Made by a program: the position numbers and the translations under genes. A model generated the notes under the pieces. The model did not search any database, was not told the DNA's origin, and saw only the letters and a program-made list of their open reading frames with translations. This document shows positions 25,397 through 34,613 of a stretch of 64,000 nt of DNA, one piece after another; position 1 is the first letter of the stretch, and the number at the start of each line of letters is the position of its first letter. This DNA is from Tenacibaculum lutimaris. Its GTDB lineage: Bacteria; Bacteroidota; Bacteroidia; Flavobacteriales; Flavobacteriaceae. Location: the NCBI RefSeq assembly GCF_003610735.1, contig NZ_RAQM01000009.1, positions 1 through 64,000 of the forward strand, given 5' to 3'.

Positions 25397-26080
25397 ATGA
25401 AAAAACGTTTGGTTGTATTAACAGGTGCTGGTATTAGTGCTGAAAGTGGTATTAAAACTTTTAGAGATGCCGATGGCTTATGGGAAGGTCACGATATTTA
25501 TGAAGTGGCTTCTCCACAAGGGTTTCATGCTAATCCTGAATTGGTATTAGACTTTTACAATCAACGTAGAAGACAACTTTTAAAAGTTTCTCCTAATAAA
25601 GCACATCACAATTTAGTTTCTTTAGAGAATGATTTTGAAGTTGATATTATTACTCAAAACGTAGATGATTTACACGAAAGAGCAGGAAACAAAAATGTAA
25701 TACATCTACATGGCGAACTATTAAAAGCTCGTAGTACCAAAAACAAACATCTTGTTTATAATTGGAATAAAGATATTGCTATAGGTGATGTATGCGAAGA
25801 AAATGCTCAATTACGCCCACACATTGTTTGGTTTGGTGAAGATGTTCCTCTTTTGGAAAAAGCTGCAGAAATTACTCAACAGGCTGATATTTTAGTAATT
25901 ATAGGAACTTCTATGCAAGTATATCCTGCTGCTAGTTTGGTTAATTATGTACAGCATAATACACCTATTTATTTTATAGATCCTAAACCTGCTGTAAATA
26001 AAAACGCCTTCAATAACTTAACTATTATTGAAGACGTTGCTAGTTCTGGTACTGATAAATTAATTACTATACTAAAATAA
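25397..26080 (+). CDS. cobB: NAD-dependent protein deacylase (sirtuin, class III)
   Basis: 227 residues. The NAD-binding LTGAGISAESG (8-18) and TFRDADGLWE (21-30) lead to Y54 and R57 (YNQRR), the pair that favours succinyl or malonyl lysine in SIRT5-type enzymes. The catalytic H105 is in HLHGEL, with TQNVDDLH before it. The four zinc cysteines normally found after the catalytic His are absent; the region has a single Cys (GDVCEEN). Short Zn-less sirtuins are known in Bacteroidota. It probably removes acidic acyl groups from lysines. It is transcribed alone. Confidence 0.88.
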   Translation: MKKRLVVLTGAGISAESGIKTFRDADGLWEGHDIYEVASPQGFHANPELVLDFYNQRRRQLLKVSPNKAHHNLVSLENDFEVDIITQNVDDLHERAGNKNVIHLHGELLKARSTKNKHLVYNWNKDIAIGDVCEENAQLRPHIVWFGEDVPLLEKAAEITQQADILVIIGTSMQVYPAASLVNYVQHNTPIYFIDPKPAVNKNAFNNLTIIEDVASSGTDKLITILK

Positions 26081-26095
26081 GTTTAGTATCAAGTT

Positions 26096-26569
26096 TTATG
26101 AATTTGATGTTAATCGGTCAAAATACTCATACAATTCTCCTTTAGAAATTGTGCTTCCTTTTTCAATCAAATCAAAAAGTTCAACATTTCTTTCTTCTTG
26201 ATATGCTTTTGAGCCTCTTAAAAACTCAATTGCTTCATCATTTGGATTTTTTAGTAGCCATTCAAACCCTTCTTGCTCTAAAACATTAATGTCTTTTTCT
26301 ATTTTTATTACAATACGATGTATTTCTTTTTCTTCGCATTTGAATAGGTTTACTAAGTTTGGAGAAAAATGTTCTAAATACGCTGTTTTAGTTAATACAT
26401 CATCCCAAACTACATCGCTAAATACATTCATTTCATCTTCAGCTACATGTGGTTTCTCTTTTTTTAGTTCATCCCATTCTTTTTTATCAATGTTTTGTGA
26501 TGCTAAAAATCGAGCAAATTCTTCATGTAATCCTTCAAACTGTTCTTTTGTAAGTTGTCTATATTTCAA
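26096..26569 (-). CDS. DUF6495-like conserved protein
   Basis: 157 residues, cytoplasmic, acidic and helical, with opening KYRQLTKEQFEGLHEEFARFLASQ and later DVVWDDVLTKTAYLEHFSP. I recall this as DUF6495, a small Bacteroidota protein of unknown function. The start is TTG at 26569; no ATG lies upstream in frame before a stop, and the family begins here. Its 3' end converges on the sirtuin gene 15 bases away with no strong hairpin. Confidence 0.6.
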   Translation of the reverse strand: MKYRQLTKEQFEGLHEEFARFLASQNIDKKEWDELKKEKPHVAEDEMNVFSDVVWDDVLTKTAYLEHFSPNLVNLFKCEEKEIHRIVIKIEKDINVLEQEGFEWLLKNPNDEAIEFLRGSKAYQEERNVELFDLIEKGSTISKGELYEYFDRLTSNS

Positions 26570-26628
26570 ACGTTTAAATTTTAGTAATTAACTAGCTCTA
26601 GTTTTATTCATGTTTTTAATCAGAGCTG

Positions 26629-27339
26629 CTATCTTGTTTTGCTTAATCCCTCTATAAGGGTTTCATGGGGCAATTTTAATAATAAATTAGGGTTAGGACA
26701 ATTTTCCTTATAATAATCTAGGTTCTTTTTTGAAGAAACTCCAGGGTAATCTCCATAACAACCTTCAATATCTATCATTAACTGAAAATGTAAGTGCGGA
26801 GCATAGTCTCCATTTACTGAACTACCTCCTAAAGTACCTATCTTCTCTCCTTGTTTCACTTTTGCTCCAACTGATATATTTTCTATAGATTCTAATGATA
26901 AATGACCATATAATGAATAAAACTCATTTCCTTCTATTGAATGTTTTACAATAATTGTTGGCCCATAATCTCCATAATTTAAATTGTTTTTAAAGCTATG
27001 AATTTCCCCATCTAATACCGCTAAAATGTCTGTACCTGCATCACACCACAAATCAATTCCCAAATGAATATTTCGTTGGTTTTCTTCTGATAATTTATTA
27101 AAATGCTCACTTCTACTATAAATATCTCTTACTTCCAAATATCCCCCAAAAGCAACTGTTTTTTAATGTTTTGAAAAATAATTTTCTAAATAAGCCTCCC
27201 ATTCTTTTGATGAAGAAACATCAAAGCTTAATTCTTTGTTAGATGCTGCTATTGAAATTGGAATGTATTCGCTAAAAGGTATACTCGTATCAACTACATG
27301 TAATGGTTTTGGGGATATGTTTCTTAAAAAATCTATCAT
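26629..27339 (-). pseudogene. M23 family metallopeptidase gene split by an in-frame stop
   Basis: An ATG at 27339 opens a 58-codon segment ending in TAA at 27163-27165. The same frame then continues without shift for the whole M23 domain to 26629. The continuation reads KTVAFGGYLEVRDIYSRS directly after the stop, matching the way intact flavobacterial homologues run through this point. The downstream part has the LytM zinc motifs HLGIDLW (about residue 24 of that part) and HLHFQL, and could only be made alone from a TTG at 27138. In the family the protein is about 235 residues and cleaves peptidoglycan cross-links. The nonsense codon probably inactivates it, unless it is a sequencing error or the TTG product is functional. 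Confidence 0.75.
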
Positions 27340-27352
27340 ATTTAAAAATTAA

Positions 27353-27380
27353 AAAAAGTGCAGTAATTACTGCACTTTTT
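27353..27380 (-). terminator. Terminator of the aconitase (AcnA-type) gene
   Basis: Perfect palindrome AAAAAGTGCAGTAA / TTACTGCACTTTTT with A and T runs, 19 bases past the stop codon at 27400. It also lies just upstream of the broken M23 gene. Confidence 0.88.
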
Positions 27381-27399
27381 GTGAAAAACTAGTTATGTA

Positions 27400-29667
27400 T
27401 TAGGCATTCTGTTTCTTAATTAAATTTAAAGCAGAACCTTCTTTATACCATTCAATTTGCCCTTCATTATAGGTATGATTTACAACTATTGTATCTTTTG
27501 ATCCATCAGCATGCACTACTTCAATAGTTAGTGATTTACTTGGAGAAAACTCATTCAAATCTAAGAAGTTGAAGGTGTCATCTTCTTGAATTAAATCGTA
27601 ATCTGCTTCGTTGTCAAATGTTAATCCTAACATTCCTTGTTTTTTCAAGTTTGTTTCGTGGATACGTGCAAATGATTTTACCAATACAGCCGCTACTCCT
27701 AAATGACGTGGTTCCATTGCTGCATGTTCACGAGAAGAACCCTCACCATAGTTATGATCTCCTACTACAATTGTTTTAATTCCTTTTGCTTTGTACTCTC
27801 GTTGCACCTTAGGTACTGCATCATACTCACCTGTTAATTGGTTTTTCACGAAATTTGTTTGCTTATTAAAAGCGTTTACCGCCCCAATCAACATGTTGTT
27901 GGAAATATTATCTAAGTGTCCACGATAACGTAACCAAGGTCCTGCCATAGATATATGGTCAGTTGTACATTTACCGTATGCTTTGATTAATAATTTAGCA
28001 CCTTTTATAGTATTACCTATTGGCTCAAATGGCGTTAATAATTCTAAACGTTCTGAATTAGGGTTTACAACTATTTCTACATGACTTCCATCTTCCTCTG
28101 GTGCTAAATACCCATTATCTTTAACTTCAAAGCCTTTTGGTGGTAATTCCCACCCTGTTGGTTCATCAAACATTACCTCTTCTCCATTTTCATTAATTAA
28201 TGAATCTGTCATCGGATTAAAATCTAGACGTCCTGAAATTGCTATTGCTGCAGTTAATTCTGGTGAAGCAACAAAAGCATGTGTATTAGGGTTACCATCA
28301 GCTCTTTTGGCAAAATTACGATTGAAAGAGTGAACAATACTATTCTTTGGCGCATTTTTAGGATCACTATATCTAGCCCATTGTCCAATACATGGTCCGC
28401 ATGCGTTAGTAAATATTTTAGCATTTAAATTTTCAAAGACTTGCAGTATTCCATCTCTTTCAGCTGTATAACGTACTTGCTCTGATCCTGGATTGATACC
28501 AAACTCTGCTTTTGTTTTCAATCCTTTATCTATAGCTTGCTGTGCAATAGAAGCTGCACGTGATAAATCTTCATAAGAAGAATTGGTACAAGAACCTATT
28601 AACCCCCATTCTACTTGTAATGGCCAATTATTTGCTTGAGCCTTCTCTGTCATTTCTTTACCTACTGAAGTAGATAAATCAGGAGTAAAAGGTCCGTTTA
28701 ATAATGGGCCTAATTCTGATAAATTGATTTCAATTACTTGATCAAAATATTGTTCTGGGTTTGCGTATACTTCAGCATCTGCCGTTAAGTATTCTTTAAT
28801 TTCATTTGCTGCATCTGCCACATCATTTCTATCTGTAGCACGTAAATAACGTTCCATAGACTCATCGTAACCGAAAGTAGAGGTTGTAGCTCCAATCTCT
28901 GCTCCCATGTTACAAATAGTTCCTTTACCTGTACAAGACATAGCTGTTGCTCCAGGTCCAAAATATTCAACAATAGCTCCTGTTCCTCCTTTTACTGTTA
29001 GAATTTCTGCTACTTTTAAAATCACATCTTTAGGTGCTGTCCAACCAGATAATTTACCTGTTAATTTTACACCTATTAATTTAGGAAATTTCAATTCCCA
29101 AGGCATACCTGCCATTACATCTACTGCATCAGCTCCACCTACACCAATAGCAACCATTCCTAATCCTCCAGCGTTTACTGTGTGAGAATCAGTACCTATC
29201 ATCATTCCTCCTGGAAATGCATAATTTTCTAATACCACTTGGTGAATAATTCCTGCTCCAGGTTTCCAGAAGCCAATACCGTATTTATTAGATACAGACT
29301 CTAAAAAATCAAAAACCTCACTACTTACATCATTTGCGTGTTTTAAATCGGTAGCTGCTCCATCTTTTGCCTGAATTAAGTGGTCGCAATGTACCGTTGT
29401 TGGTACTGCTACTTTATCTTTTCCTGCTTGCATAAATTGCAACAACGCCATTTGTGCTGTTGCATCTTGACAAGCAATACGGTCTGGGGCAAAATCAACA
29501 TAATCTTTACCTCTAGTAAATGCTTTATCTACTTTTACATTCCATAAATGTGCATACAGAATTTTTTCAGCTAACGTAAGAGGTTTACCTGTTACTTTTT
29601 TTGCTGCCTCTACTCTTTCAGGAAATTTTGAGTAAACTTCCTTAATCATTTTAATATCAAAAGCCAT
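27400..29667 (-). CDS. Aconitate hydratase (mitochondrial/AcnA-type)
   Basis: 755 residues from ATG 29667 ([12 protein letters not shown]). A longer frame to 29706 only adds a non-conserved hydrophobic extension. The 4Fe-4S ligands are in GSCTNSS and ACGPCIGQW, and the swivelling C-terminal domain has [10 protein letters not shown]. The enzyme interconverts citrate and isocitrate in the TCA cycle. Length and motifs fit the mitochondrial-like aconitase found in Bacteroidota rather than the 890-residue AcnA/IRP1. It lies downstream of acnB on the same strand but is separated by a terminator (29727-29750), so it has its own promoter. Confidence 0.92.
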   Translation of the reverse strand: MAFDIKMIKEVYSKFPERVEAAKKVTGKPLTLAEKILYAHLWNVKVDKAFTRGKDYVDFAPDRIACQDATAQMALLQFMQAGKDKVAVPTTVHCDHLIQAKDGAATDLKHANDVSSEVFDFLESVSNKYGIGFWKPGAGIIHQVVLENYAFPGGMMIGTDSHTVNAGGLGMVAIGVGGADAVDVMAGMPWELKFPKLIGVKLTGKLSGWTAPKDVILKVAEILTVKGGTGAIVEYFGPGATAMSCTGKGTICNMGAEIGATTSTFGYDESMERYLRATDRNDVADAANEIKEYLTADAEVYANPEQYFDQVIEINLSELGPLLNGPFTPDLSTSVGKEMTEKAQANNWPLQVEWGLIGSCTNSSYEDLSRAASIAQQAIDKGLKTKAEFGINPGSEQVRYTAERDGILQVFENLNAKIFTNACGPCIGQWARYSDPKNAPKNSIVHSFNRNFAKRADGNPNTHAFVASPELTAAIAISGRLDFNPMTDSLINENGEEVMFDEPTGWELPPKGFEVKDNGYLAPEEDGSHVEIVVNPNSERLELLTPFEPIGNTIKGAKLLIKAYGKCTTDHISMAGPWLRYRGHLDNISNNMLIGAVNAFNKQTNFVKNQLTGEYDAVPKVQREYKAKGIKTIVVGDHNYGEGSSREHAAMEPRHLGVAAVLVKSFARIHETNLKKQGMLGLTFDNEADYDLIQEDDTFNFLDLNEFSPSKSLTIEVVHADGSKDTIVVNHTYNEGQIEWYKEGSALNLIKKQNA

Positions 29668-29726
29668 GTATTGTTTAGTTTTTATTACAAGTACTAAATT
29701 TAGCAAAAAATAATAGGATAATAAAA

Positions 29727-29750
29727 AAGCCCGAGTTAAAACTCGGGCTT
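29727..29750 (-). terminator. Terminator of acnB
   Basis: The 10-bp GC-rich stem AAGCCCGAGTT/AACTCGGGCTT with a short loop is followed by TTTTTTAT on the minus strand, 22 bases past the acnB stop. It uncouples the two aconitase genes. Confidence 0.92.
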
Positions 29751-29772
29751 GTATTATAAATAATGTCTATGA

Positions 29773-32550
29773 TTACATTACTAATTGCTTTTGAGATGGT
29801 TTAAACTTCGTTAATACGATACCGTCTACTGCTTTTTCATATTCTTCCATAGTAGGAGTTCTTCCTAAAATAGTAGATAATACTACTACTGGTGTAGAAG
29901 ATAATAAAGATTCACCTTTTTTCTCTCCAGAATCTTTTACAACTCTTCCTTGGAATAAACGTGTTGATGTAGCCATTACTGTATCTCCTGGCTCAGCTTT
30001 TTCTTGATTCCCCATACATAAGTTACATCCAGGACGTTCTAAGTATAACATGTTTTCATACTTTGTACGTGCTAATCCTTTAGGTGCATTATCATCAAAC
30101 TCAAATCCTGAATACTTTTGTAATACTTCCCAATCTCCTTCAGCTTTTAACTCGTCTACAATATTGTATGTAGGTGGTGCTACTACTAATGGAGCATTGA
30201 ATTCTACTTTACCTTCTTGTGCTTCAATGTTCTTTAACATTTGAGCTAAGATTTTCATATCTCCTTTATGAACCATACAAGATCCTACGAAACCTAAATC
30301 TACTTTCTTAGTTCCTCCGTAGAATGATAATGGACGAATAGTATCGTGCGTATAACGTTTAGAAACATCTTCGTTATTTACATCAGGATCAGCAATCATT
30401 GGTTCAGCGATTTCATCTAAATCAATTACAACTTCTGCATAATATTTAGCATCCGCATCTGGTTTTAACGCTGGTTTATTTCCTGTTTTAACTTCTTGGA
30501 TTCTAGTATTTGCCTTATCAACTAAACCTTGTAATACTTGCTTTTTATTATCCATTCCCTTATCAATCATGATTTGGATACGATCTCTAGCAATTTCCAA
30601 TGATTCAATTAATGTTTCATCTTCTGAAATACAGATAGAAGCCTTTGCTTTCATCTCTGCAGTCCAGTCAGTAAACGTAAAAGCTTGATCAGCTGTTAAG
30701 GTACCTATATGCACCTCAATAACTCTTCCTTGGAATACATTTTCTCCTCCAAATTGCTTTAACATTTGTTGTTGTGTAGCATGCACTACATCACGGAAAT
30801 CCATGAAGCTTCTCATGTCTCCCTTAAAAGTAACTTTTACTGATTGTGGAATTGGCATGGTTGCTTCTCCTGTAGCCAATGCTAAGGCAACAGTTCCTGA
30901 ATCGGCACCAAAAGCTACTCCTTTTGACATACGTGTGTGAGAGTCTCCACCAATAATGATATCCCAATCACTTACAGTAATATCGTTCAATACTTTATGA
31001 ATTACATCCGTCATTGCATGATACTCTCCTTTAGGATCACGACCAGTAATTAAACCGAAGTCGTTCATAAACTTCATTAATCTAGGAATATTCGCTTTTG
31101 ACTTATCATCCCAAACTGAAGCAGTATGACATCCTGATTGGTATCCTCCATCAACAATTGGAGAAATTACCGTTGCAGCCATCATTTCTAACTCTTGAGA
31201 AGTCATTAATCCTGTAGTATCTTGAGATCCTACAATGTTTACTTCTACACGAACATCAGAACCTGCATGTAATGTTTTACCTGGAGTAGTTCCTACAGCA
31301 TTTTTGTTGAATATTTTTTCAACTGCTGTTAATCCTTGTCCTTCAACAGAAATTTCTTTAGAAGCTGCATATACTTGTGGAGCTTCAATTCCTAAAACTT
31401 TGGCAGCAAATGTTTGTAATTTTTTACCAAAAACTACAGCATAAGAACCACCTGCTTTGATAAACTCCATTTTCTGTGGAGTTAAAGCGTCAGAAATATC
31501 TTTTAATTCTTTATCTCCGTTATATAATTTCTTAGTTTTTGTGTTAATAGTTAACACAGTTCCTGTATCAACAGAATATGTTTGTTCTAAAACTGGTTCT
31601 CCATCAGCATCTAATACTGTATTTCCTTCAGTATCTTTTTGCTTCACCCAGTTTTTAAGGTCAATACCAATACCCCCTGTTACACCAACTGTTGTTAAGA
31701 AAATAGGTGAAATTCCATTTGTACCTGCAATTACAGGAGCTATATTAATGAATGGAACATAAGGACTAGAAGGTATTCCTGTCCAAAGAGCAACGTTATT
31801 TACTCCTGACATTCTTGAAGATCCAACTCCCATAGTTCCTTTTTCAGCAATTAACATCACTCGTTTATCAGGATGCTGTTCTTTTAGTGCTAACAATTCT
31901 TGTTGCATTTCTTTGTTGTGCTCAAAAATAGATTGTCCGTGTAACTCACGGTCAGATCTAGAGTGTGCATCTGCACCTGGTGATAATAAGTCTGTAGATA
32001 TATCCCCTACTCCTGCAACAAATGTTACTATTTGAATTTCTTCATCTACCTCTGGTAACTTTGTAAAAAATTCTGCTTGTGCATAACTTTCAATAATTTC
32101 TTTAGCTATTGCACTTCCTGCTTTCATAGCCTCCTCTAAACGCTCAGTATCTGCTTCGTATAAAAATACCTGAGTCTTTAACACTTTAGCTGCTTCTTTA
32201 GCTATCGCTTCATCATTTCCTAAAGCTAAGTCTAATAAAACCTTGATAGAAGGCCCACCTTTCATGTGAGATAATTGTTCAAAAGCAAAAGCTGGAGTAA
32301 TTTCTTCTACTACAAACTCTCCTAAAATAATTTCTTTCAAAAATTCAGCTTTTACACCAGCAGCATTTGTTGTACCTGGTAAAACATTATAAATAAAGAA
32401 ATTAAGAGACTCTTTACGGTGCTCGTTATTTACATCTTTAATTTGTGAAATAATTTCAGTTAACAATTCACTTCCGTCAATTGGCTTAGGGTGTAGACCT
32501 TGCCCTTTTCTTACTTCAATCTCCTTTAGGTAATCTGAGTATGTGTTCAT
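29773..32550 (-). CDS. acnB: Bifunctional aconitate hydratase 2 / 2-methylisocitrate dehydratase
   Basis: 925 residues, AcnB architecture. The N-terminal HEAT-like domain (about 1-155) contains HMKGGPSIKVLLDLA. The swivelling domain (GTMGVGSSRMSGVNN, about 235-250) precedes the three catalytic domains, the reverse of AcnA order. Cluster cysteines appear in GSCMVH and PGCNLCMGNQ near the C-terminus. AcnB is the main aconitase in many proteobacteria and also acts in the methylcitrate cycle. It is slightly longer than the E. coli enzyme (865). Its mRNA probably carries a long leader from a TACTTTTG element at 32739-32746. Confidence 0.93.
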   Translation of the reverse strand: MNTYSDYLKEIEVRKGQGLHPKPIDGSELLTEIISQIKDVNNEHRKESLNFFIYNVLPGTTNAAGVKAEFLKEIILGEFVVEEITPAFAFEQLSHMKGGPSIKVLLDLALGNDEAIAKEAAKVLKTQVFLYEADTERLEEAMKAGSAIAKEIIESYAQAEFFTKLPEVDEEIQIVTFVAGVGDISTDLLSPGADAHSRSDRELHGQSIFEHNKEMQQELLALKEQHPDKRVMLIAEKGTMGVGSSRMSGVNNVALWTGIPSSPYVPFINIAPVIAGTNGISPIFLTTVGVTGGIGIDLKNWVKQKDTEGNTVLDADGEPVLEQTYSVDTGTVLTINTKTKKLYNGDKELKDISDALTPQKMEFIKAGGSYAVVFGKKLQTFAAKVLGIEAPQVYAASKEISVEGQGLTAVEKIFNKNAVGTTPGKTLHAGSDVRVEVNIVGSQDTTGLMTSQELEMMAATVISPIVDGGYQSGCHTASVWDDKSKANIPRLMKFMNDFGLITGRDPKGEYHAMTDVIHKVLNDITVSDWDIIIGGDSHTRMSKGVAFGADSGTVALALATGEATMPIPQSVKVTFKGDMRSFMDFRDVVHATQQQMLKQFGGENVFQGRVIEVHIGTLTADQAFTFTDWTAEMKAKASICISEDETLIESLEIARDRIQIMIDKGMDNKKQVLQGLVDKANTRIQEVKTGNKPALKPDADAKYYAEVVIDLDEIAEPMIADPDVNNEDVSKRYTHDTIRPLSFYGGTKKVDLGFVGSCMVHKGDMKILAQMLKNIEAQEGKVEFNAPLVVAPPTYNIVDELKAEGDWEVLQKYSGFEFDDNAPKGLARTKYENMLYLERPGCNLCMGNQEKAEPGDTVMATSTRLFQGRVVKDSGEKKGESLLSSTPVVVLSTILGRTPTMEEYEKAVDGIVLTKFKPSQKQLVM

Positions 32551-32936
32551 AAAAGGTTTATTATTTAATATTTGAAAAGAAACTGTAAAAGTTAAGATTT
32601 ATTGAAATTGATTGTGATACAATTGACTTATAAAAACTCCCTTTTATTGTTTCTTAATTTATTTGTATCTAAAACTGTTATATGTAAGCACATATATCAA
32701 ATTTACATACGAGTATATCTTGTTATTTTTTTGCCTAGCAAAAGTACTATTTTAACCTCAATTTTAAAAATAAACAACAAAACAGGAGAAATACTAAATT
32801 TATTTAATTTGAAATAGCTGTTTTTAAAAATATCTCAAAAAAACACTTAAAAACCAGTCAATTAATTATCAATTTGATAATTGAGATATTTTAAGTAAAG
32901 TACAGAAAAAGCTATAATGATTCTAAATAGGAAAAA
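32551..32936. other. 386-base spacer: acnB leader and an inverted repeat
   Basis: No credible gene. On the minus strand TACTTTTG (32739-32746) and TAAATTTG (32698-32705) both match TAnnTTTG and are candidate acnB -7 elements, each without a clear TTG at -33. If used, the leader is 140-190 bases. The part nearer rnpB is occupied by a long hairpin (32827-32892). Confidence 0.4.
32827..32892. repeat. 12-bp inverted repeat with nested palindrome
   Basis: AAAATATCTCAA (32827-32838) and TTGAGATATTTT (32881-32892) are perfect complements. Inside the pair lies a second palindrome, AATTATCAA/TTGATAATT (32864-32882), which overlaps the right arm by two bases, so the two folds compete. It lies 45 bases beyond the 3' end of rnpB on the minus strand and upstream of acnB. 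It could stop read-through or serve as a protein-binding site. Confidence 0.5.
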
Positions 32937-33240
32937 AAGCAGACCCATAAGCTGGATTCTGTTCCTCAAAAATGAGGCTCTTATCATTTATCTAGTTCCG
33001 AAATTACTAACGGAATCAATCTGCCTACCCCTTAGAATCGCGCGAGTAGCGCTCGAGCTCTAATGTACATGGCATTGCACCGCATAGAGTTTACCTGGTT
33101 TCACTACAGCATTACCTGTACATACTTTCTGTTGCACTTGTCCTCGGTTTACACCGGACGGATGTTATCCGCTATGCTACTCTATGGTGTCCAGACTTTC
33201 CTACTTACATTTGCTGTAAGTCGATAAGATAGGTCTGCTT
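32937..33240 (-). ncRNA. rnpB: RNase P RNA
   Basis: Read on the minus strand, about 304 nt. The 5' AAGCAGACC pairs with the 3' GGGTCTGCTT (P1). The conserved core segments are present: AGGAAAGTCTGGACACC near the 5' end (33188-33208), GTGAAACCAGGTAAAC in the middle and ACAGAATCCAGCTTA near the 3' end. These are the CR I-V blocks of bacterial type A RNase P RNA, which removes tRNA 5' leaders. The 3' P1 strand runs straight into TTTTTTTCC, which can serve as the terminator tail. No consensus promoter lies directly upstream; the nearest good -7 motif is at 33349-33356. Confidence 0.95.
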
Positions 33241-33277
33241 AATATGTTTTTAGTTCACATCTTTATTCATAAAAAAA

Positions 33278-33347
33278 CCCACTCAAAAAATTGAGTGGGA
33301 AAATTGCTATGAAAAAGAAAAAGTGTCTAGAACGTCTCCTAGACACT
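33278..33347 (-). ncRNA. Putative small RNA of two hairpins upstream of rnpB
   Basis: On the minus strand a TATATTTG element (33349-33356) is followed at once by hairpin AGTGTCTAG/CTAGACACT (33322-33347). A second hairpin, CCCACTCAA/TTGAGTGGG (33278-33299), then runs into seven T, a textbook terminator. That defines a transcript of about 70-80 nt with no open frame. The first hairpin could also be the dnaJ terminator, and the promoter could instead feed rnpB through the second hairpin as an attenuator. I favour a separate small RNA but cannot test expression. Confidence 0.45.
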
Positions 33348-33348
33348 G

Positions 33349-33356
33349 CAAATATA
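33349..33356 (-). promoter_or_regulatory. -7 element upstream of the putative small RNA and rnpB
   Basis: TATATTTG on the minus strand is an exact TAnnTTTG match followed by GCAGTGTC. The -33 region is T-rich but lacks TTG at 19-21 bases. It is identical to the strongest rRNA-type element at 292-299. Confidence 0.5.
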
Positions 33357-33415
33357 TAAACGTTTTTTGTTTTAAAAAAATTTAAATCAAAAAAAATTCA
33401 AATTTTATATTTTTT

Positions 33416-34540
33416 TTAAGAAAACATGTCTTTAACCTTTTCGAAGAACGACTTGTCTGACTTTTGAGGGTTTGGGCTAAAGTTCTCATCTTCTTGCATT
33501 TCCTCAAAAAATTTACGTTGATCCTTTGTTAATTCTTGTGGTGTCCACACATTTATGTGAATTAAGAAATCTCCATGTCCATAACGTTCAATACTAGGTA
33601 ATCCTTTTCCTTTTAATCGTAAAATCTTACCAGATTGCGTTCCTGCATCAACTTTAATCTTAACTTTTCCTGTAACTGTATCTATTTCTTTAGAAGTTCC
33701 TAAAACAGCTTCTGAGAAGTTTATATATAAATCGTAGTGAATATTGCTTCCTTCTCTCTTTAAAGTATCGTGTGGTACTTCTTCAATCAACACTAATAAA
33801 TCACCAGGAATTGAGTTCTTACCAGGAGCTTCGTTTCCTTTTCCTCCTACTTTTAGTTGAACTCCTTCTGTAACTCCTTCAGGAATATTAATAGAAACAG
33901 TTTCTTCTTTTACAATCATACCTTGTGCATCGGCTCCACTAGGTTTCTTATCTAACATTTCTCCTGCTCCATGACAAGTACCACAAGTAGTAGCTGTTTG
34001 CATTCTACCTAAAATAGTATTGGTAACTCGCATTTGTTGCCCTGTACCGTTACAGGTTGAACAGGTTTTATACGTTACTCCTTCTGCTTGAACTTTTCTA
34101 CGAACTTTTACCTTCTTTTCAACTCCCTTGGCTATATCTTCTAAAGTTAGTTTTACACGAATACGTAAGTTACTACCTTTTACTCGTGCTTGACGGTGAC
34201 CACCGCCACCAAAACCACCGAAACCGCCACCAAAGGCTCCTCCAAAAATATCTCCAAATTGGCTAAAAATGTCATCCATATTCATTCCGCCACCGCCGAA
34301 GCCTCCGTGACCTCCTTCAAAAGCAGCATGACCATACTGATCGTAACGAGCTTTCTTGTTCTCATCACTTAATATTTCATACGCTTCTGCAGCTAACTTG
34401 AATTTTTCTTCAGCATCTTTATCATCTGGATTTTTATCTGGATGATACTTAATAGCCATCTTTCGATATGCTTTTTTTATTTCAGCTTGCGATGCCGATT
34501 TTGATATTCCTAATATTTCGTAATAATCTTGTTTTGCCAT
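33416..34540 (-). CDS. dnaJ: Chaperone DnaJ (single-zinc-site variant)
   Basis: 374 residues from ATG 34540 ([11 protein letters not shown]); a three-codon extension is rejected. The J domain has HPD at 33-35. A Gly/Phe-rich linker follows (about 74-115), then a shortened zinc region and two C-terminal beta domains. Only two CxxCxGxG repeats are present (C160/C163 and C186/C189) instead of four, so one of the two zinc sites is missing. This appears usual for flavobacterial DnaJ but departs from E. coli DnaJ. It stimulates DnaK ATPase. It lies 73 bases downstream of grpE on the same strand, presumably co-transcribed. Confidence 0.93.
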   Translation of the reverse strand: MAKQDYYEILGISKSASQAEIKKAYRKMAIKYHPDKNPDDKDAEEKFKLAAEAYEILSDENKKARYDQYGHAAFEGGHGGFGGGGMNMDDIFSQFGDIFGGAFGGGFGGFGGGGHRQARVKGSNLRIRVKLTLEDIAKGVEKKVKVRRKVQAEGVTYKTCSTCNGTGQQMRVTNTILGRMQTATTCGTCHGAGEMLDKKPSGADAQGMIVKEETVSINIPEGVTEGVQLKVGGKGNEAPGKNSIPGDLLVLIEEVPHDTLKREGSNIHYDLYINFSEAVLGTSKEIDTVTGKVKIKVDAGTQSGKILRLKGKGLPSIERYGHGDFLIHINVWTPQELTKDQRKFFEEMQEDENFSPNPQKSDKSFFEKVKDMFS

Positions 34541-34613
34541 AACTTTCAATGTTCAATTATCAGTAAACAGTTATTTTAAACAATAACCAATAATTGTATT
34601 AATGATAATTGTT

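Noticed and set aside
32602..32817. 71-codon frame upstream of acnB
   Set aside because: Low-complexity sequence in an AT-rich leader, with candidate acnB promoter elements inside it on the other strand and no recognisable domain.
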